9,804 nucleotides of DNA from JAJPJX01 sp964568355 (GTDB lineage: Bacteria > Acidobacteriota > Terriglobia > Bryobacterales > Bryobacteraceae): assembly GCA_964568355.1 (NCBI GenBank), contig CAZMRK010000832.1, positions 1 through 9,804 on the forward strand. Reading direction: 5' to 3'. Each line of letters begins with the position of its first letter. Position 1 is the first letter of the stretch. Positions 7,003 through 9,804 of the stretch are shown piece after piece. The notes below the pieces were generated by a model that was not told the DNA's origin, ran no database searches, and was given only the letters and a program-made list of their open reading frames with translations. The position numbers and the translations under genes were made by a program.

Positions 7003-8382
7003 ATGAGACGCGCGTTACGCTCGAAAGCGGAGTTGGCGGTCATCGCGCTGGGGCTGCTGGGCGGCCTTCCGGGGATGGCGGCCGAGTGCACGCCCTCTGG
7101 GCTGAGCGCGCAGGAGACGCTGCGGAAGTTCCAGGCGCTGGACCGGGAGGCGCAAACCGCGATGGAGCGAGGCCAGTTTGCGGAGGCGGCGGCGCGCTAT
7201 CGCGAGGCGACCTGTCTTCAGCCCAAAGCATCGCGCGCCTTCTACGGCCTGGGTATTGCGGAGGCGGCAGCGCAGAATTTTCCCGCGGCGCGGAAAGCGC
7301 TGGAAACCGCGAGCACGCTGCTGCCGGACAATCCCCTGCCGCTTGCCATGCTGGTACGCGTGAACGTGGCCGCGGGCGATCCGGAGGGGACGAAGAAGGC
7401 GCTCCGCACCACGGCGGCCCGTTTTCCCCGGGATGGCGAGCTGCACGCGACCCTGGCGCGTTTTCTGGCCGAAAACAAGCTGCTCGATCTCGCGCTAGCC
7501 GAGTCGCTGCGCGCGGAGCAGAGCGGCGCGACGAATCCCGAAGCAAGCATTGCACTCGCAGTGCTGGAGAACACGGTAGGCGCCTATGAAGACGCGGTAC
7601 GTCACGCCGCCGCGCTCGAATCGCAGCCCGGGCTCCCGGATGCGGTGAAGGCCTCCGCCGCGGGCGTGGCCGGTTTGAGCTACGAGAGCATGGGCGAGCG
7701 CGAGGCGGCGATCGAGCACCTGAAGCTGGCCATCCGCCTGGATCCCGGGCAGGAGAACTCCTATCTGGCCCTGGCCTATCTCTACGAGAAGGCCCAGCGC
7801 TTTCCGGAAGCGGTAGAGGTGCTGACGGCGGCCCGCAGCAAGCTCGCCGATTCCCGGCACGTGCTGTTGCCATTGGGAAACAATCTGGTCTGGGCCGAGC
7901 AGTTCGCCGCGGGAGTGGAGGTGCTGAAAGAGCTGCTGCGGGTCGAGCCGGGCGCGAGCGAGGGCTACGTGCGGCTGGCCGAGGCGTATCGCAAAATGGG
8001 CCGTCCGGAGCTGGAGACAGAGGCCCTGCGCGACCTGGAGCGGCGCCACCCGGAGTATCCGATGATTCACGTGCTGATCGCGCAGGCGATGATGACGGCC
8101 GATCCGGTGGACTATCCCAAGGTCCTCGCGGAACTCGCGCTGGCCGAGAAGACGACGCCGTCTGACCCGGACCTCTTTTATCTGCGCGGCAAAGTCTACC
8201 TGGCGACGAACCGGCAGCCGGAGGCCGTGGCGGCGCTCAAACGGGCTATCGCGCTGAGGCCCATGGAACCCAGCCCGTACTATCAGCTTGGGATGGCGTA
8301 CCGGAAGTCAGGCAAGCCGGAGCTGGCTCGAGAGATTTTGCAGCGCATGGAGCATGTGAAGGCGGGAAGGACCGCTCCGTGA
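7003..8382 (+). CDS. Secreted tetratricopeptide-repeat protein
   Basis: The 459-residue product begins with a Sec-type signal peptide: basic MRRALRSK, a hydrophobic stretch at about 9-24, and likely cleavage after GMAA near residue 27. The rest is almost entirely TPR-like helical pairs. Clear units lie at about 45-76 (RGQFAEAAARYREATCLQP), 78-108, 220-250 (YESMGEREAAIEHLKLAIRL), 253-283, 290-317, 320-350 and 391-455 (two units). Such arrays serve as protein-binding scaffolds. There is no catalytic domain, membrane anchor or CXXCH heme motif. The gene starts 10 bases after the oxidoreductase stop, with GAGAG as a weak ribosome-binding site, so the two are probably one operon. A role as assembly factor or partner of the molybdoenzyme in the periplasm is inference from position only. 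Its stop lies 14 bases before repeat A copy 3. Confidence 0.92.
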   Translation: MRRALRSKAELAVIALGLLGGLPGMAAECTPSGLSAQETLRKFQALDREAQTAMERGQFAEAAARYREATCLQPKASRAFYGLGIAEAAAQNFPAARKALETASTLLPDNPLPLAMLVRVNVAAGDPEGTKKALRTTAARFPRDGELHATLARFLAENKLLDLALAESLRAEQSGATNPEASIALAVLENTVGAYEDAVRHAAALESQPGLPDAVKASAAGVAGLSYESMGEREAAIEHLKLAIRLDPGQENSYLALAYLYEKAQRFPEAVEVLTAARSKLADSRHVLLPLGNNLVWAEQFAAGVEVLKELLRVEPGASEGYVRLAEAYRKMGRPELETEALRDLERRHPEYPMIHVLIAQAMMTADPVDYPKVLAELALAEKTTPSDPDLFYLRGKVYLATNRQPEAVAALKRAIALRPMEPSPYYQLGMAYRKSGKPELAREILQRMEHVKAGRTAP

Positions 8383-8396
8383 GGGCCGCGGCGCCG

Positions 8397-8440
8397 GGCA
8401 TCGATTGAGGTCGACGCGGCCCGATCCATCGGACGCTACC
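8397..8440 (-). repeat. Repeat A copy 3: diverged REP-like double hairpin between convergent genes
   Basis: This is the most diverged copy. On the minus strand it begins GTAGCGTCCGAT (GTAG = plus-strand CTAC at 8436-8439). The first hairpin has one mismatch and the loop dinucleotide is changed. The second hairpin pairs GCATCGA with TCGACGC, again with one mismatch. The central GTCGACGCGGCCCGAT is identical to copy 1. It lies between the TPR gene and the transporter gene, whose TAG stop (8436-8438) is part of the GTAG. Confidence 0.75.
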
Positions 8441-9767
8441 GGTCGGGGACGAGCTTCCTTTGCATTTCTTCCAGCGAGATTCCTTTGGTCTCGGGATAGA
8501 TGAACAGCACCACGAAGAATTGCACGACCATCATGAGCGAGAAGAAGACGAAGGGGGCGCCGCCGGAAGAGGCCGCCATTAACGGAAAGACTCCGGAGAC
8601 GATGGCGTTCATGAACCAGTGGGTGAAGCTGCCCAGGCTCTGGCCTTTGGCGCGCACCCGGTTGGGAAAGACCTCACTGAGATAGACCCAGATCACCGCG
8701 CCCTGGGAGAAGGCGAAGAAGCCGACGAAACCCACCAGGAGCCAGACCAGCCATTCTCCGTGCGTGCCGCTGAAGAAGACGGCGGATACTCCGGCGAGGC
8801 AGAAGGCCGTGCCGACCGATCCGATGAGCAGCATTTTCTTGCGGCCCAGGCGATCGATGACCGACATCGCGATCATGGTGGCGAGCAGGTTGGTGGCGCC
8901 TACCGCTACCGCCTGCACATCCCCGGAGACCTTGCTGAAGCCGGCGCGAGCGAAGATGTCGTTCAGGTAATACAGGATGGCGTTGATGCCGGCCAACTGA
9001 TTGAACATGCCGATGGAGACGGCCAGGAAGATGGGCAGGCGGTAGCGGCGCGAGAAGAGGCGCTCTTCCCCGCCCCCATGCTCGCTCGAAACCGATTCGA
9101 CGATCTCCTGCAACTCGCGCTCGTATTCGATCTCGCCGGTGAGGCGCAGCACGTCGCGCGCTTCGGGTACGCGGTCCTTCTTCACCAGCCAGCGCGGGCT
9201 GCGCGGGATAGCGAAGAGCATGGCGAAGAAGACGGCGGCGGGGATGGCCGAAATGCCGAGCTTCCAGCGCCACTCGGCGGCGCCCAGGCCGGCCAGGCCA
9301 AGCAGGAAGTTGGAGAAGTACGCCACCAGGATCCCGAAGACCACGTTGAACTGGAAGAATCCCACCAGCCGGCCGCGCCACTTGGCCGGGGCGATCTCGG
9401 CGATGTACATGGGACCCAGGACGGAGGATCCGCCGATGCCCAGCCCGCCGATGATGCGAAAGAAGAGCAGCGAAAGCCAATCCCAGGCGAAGGCGCAGCC
9501 GATCGCCGAGACCAGATAGAGCACGGCCATGAGACGGAGGCTGTCGCGCCGTCCGATACGGTCGCCGGGGATGCCGGCGAACATTGCGCCCAGGATGGTG
9601 CCCCAGAGCGCGCTGGAGACGGTGACGCCGAGCCAGAGCGGCGAGAGCTGGTAGGTCTCGGTGAGGGCGCTGGTGGTCCCGGCGATCACGGCCGAGTCAA
9701 AGCCGAAGAGCAGGCCGCCCAGGGCGGCGACCACGGTGCTCTTGACCAGGTAGGCATTCAAGGTCAT
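8436..9767 (-). CDS. Sugar-porter-family MFS transporter
   Basis: The 443-residue inner-membrane protein has the 12-TM pattern and signatures of the sugar porter family (XylE/GalP/GLUT type), probably a proton-coupled or facilitative sugar carrier. Visible motifs are GDRIGRR (68-74) between TM2 and TM3, PMYIAEIAPAKWRG (119-132), RSPRWL (189-194) after TM6, NQLAGINAILYY (256-267) in TM7, DRLGRKK (305-311), a TM10 segment with WVYLSEVFPNRVRAKG (360-375), and the terminal PETKG (425-429). The TM7 motif has Asn256 where XylE has the first of two sugar-contacting Gln residues; the second (Gln257) and the later Asn262 are kept. ATG 9767 gives the conventional short N-terminus just before TM1, but I see no clear Shine-Dalgarno. 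There is no sugar kinase, isomerase or regulator next to it, so the sugar cannot be named. Confidence 0.95.
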   Translation of the reverse strand: MTLNAYLVKSTVVAALGGLLFGFDSAVIAGTTSALTETYQLSPLWLGVTVSSALWGTILGAMFAGIPGDRIGRRDSLRLMAVLYLVSAIGCAFAWDWLSLLFFRIIGGLGIGGSSVLGPMYIAEIAPAKWRGRLVGFFQFNVVFGILVAYFSNFLLGLAGLGAAEWRWKLGISAIPAAVFFAMLFAIPRSPRWLVKKDRVPEARDVLRLTGEIEYERELQEIVESVSSEHGGGEERLFSRRYRLPIFLAVSIGMFNQLAGINAILYYLNDIFARAGFSKVSGDVQAVAVGATNLLATMIAMSVIDRLGRKKMLLIGSVGTAFCLAGVSAVFFSGTHGEWLVWLLVGFVGFFAFSQGAVIWVYLSEVFPNRVRAKGQSLGSFTHWFMNAIVSGVFPLMAASSGGAPFVFFSLMMVVQFFVVLFIYPETKGISLEEMQRKLVPDR

Positions 9768-9804
9768 GGTGGTGGCAGAGGGTTGAATGTAGCACGATTG
9801 GGGG

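Noticed and set aside
5886..7091. 401-codon minus-strand open frame opposite the oxidoreductase
   Set aside because: The plus-strand protein has clear family motifs through the whole span. The antisense product is Arg/His/Pro-rich with no recognisable domain.
1081..8440. CRISPR array
   Set aside because: The repeats are thousands of bases apart, self-complementary and located at gene ends, without spacers or cas genes.

Overview
The window is a GC-rich bacterial stretch that most likely comes from an acidobacterium. The best marker is a complete ATP-less, duplicated MacB/FtsX-type permease of the ADOP family (acidobacterial duplicated orphan permease). Spacers are short, dispersed GC-rich repeats sit at gene ends, and the other genes (Mo-cofactor oxidoreductase plus secreted TPR protein, soluble hybrid kinase, sugar-porter MFS protein) fit a Bryobacter/Solibacter-like genome. 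The genus-level guess is inference.

Layout. Positions 1-1128 (+) hold the 3' part of a gene for a PD-(D/E)XK nuclease-like protein with a C-terminal winged-helix-like segment; its start lies left of the window. Positions 1184-3613 (+) are the ADOP permease. Positions 3662-5692 (-) encode a soluble hybrid sensor kinase (PAS, HisKA, HATPase, two receivers), convergent with the permease. A 232-base divergent spacer follows. Positions 5925-6992 and 7003-8382 (+) form a probable two-gene operon: a sulfite-oxidase-fold molybdenum enzyme with a possible Tat signal, then a Sec-exported TPR protein. Positions 8436-9767 (-) encode a 12-TM sugar-porter MFS transporter, convergent with the TPR gene.

Most genes look like ordinary single-function loci with no single shared pathway. 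The exception is the oxidoreductase/TPR pair, whose products probably both act outside the cytoplasm.

The most notable feature is repeated DNA. A ~45-base double-hairpin element (repeat A) occurs three times in the same orientation, each time exactly at a gene 3' end. Read on the minus strand, every copy starts with GTAG followed by a hairpin, the architecture of REP elements mobilised by RAYT (TnpA-REP) transposases. The TAG of that GTAG is the actual stop codon of both minus-strand genes, and the copy at 1081-1125 encodes the last 15 residues of the nuclease-like protein. A second 32-base repeat (repeat B) occurs once in the divergent spacer and once in frame inside the ATPase domain of the kinase. 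No transposase, tRNA, rRNA, CRISPR array or classical U-tract terminator was found.
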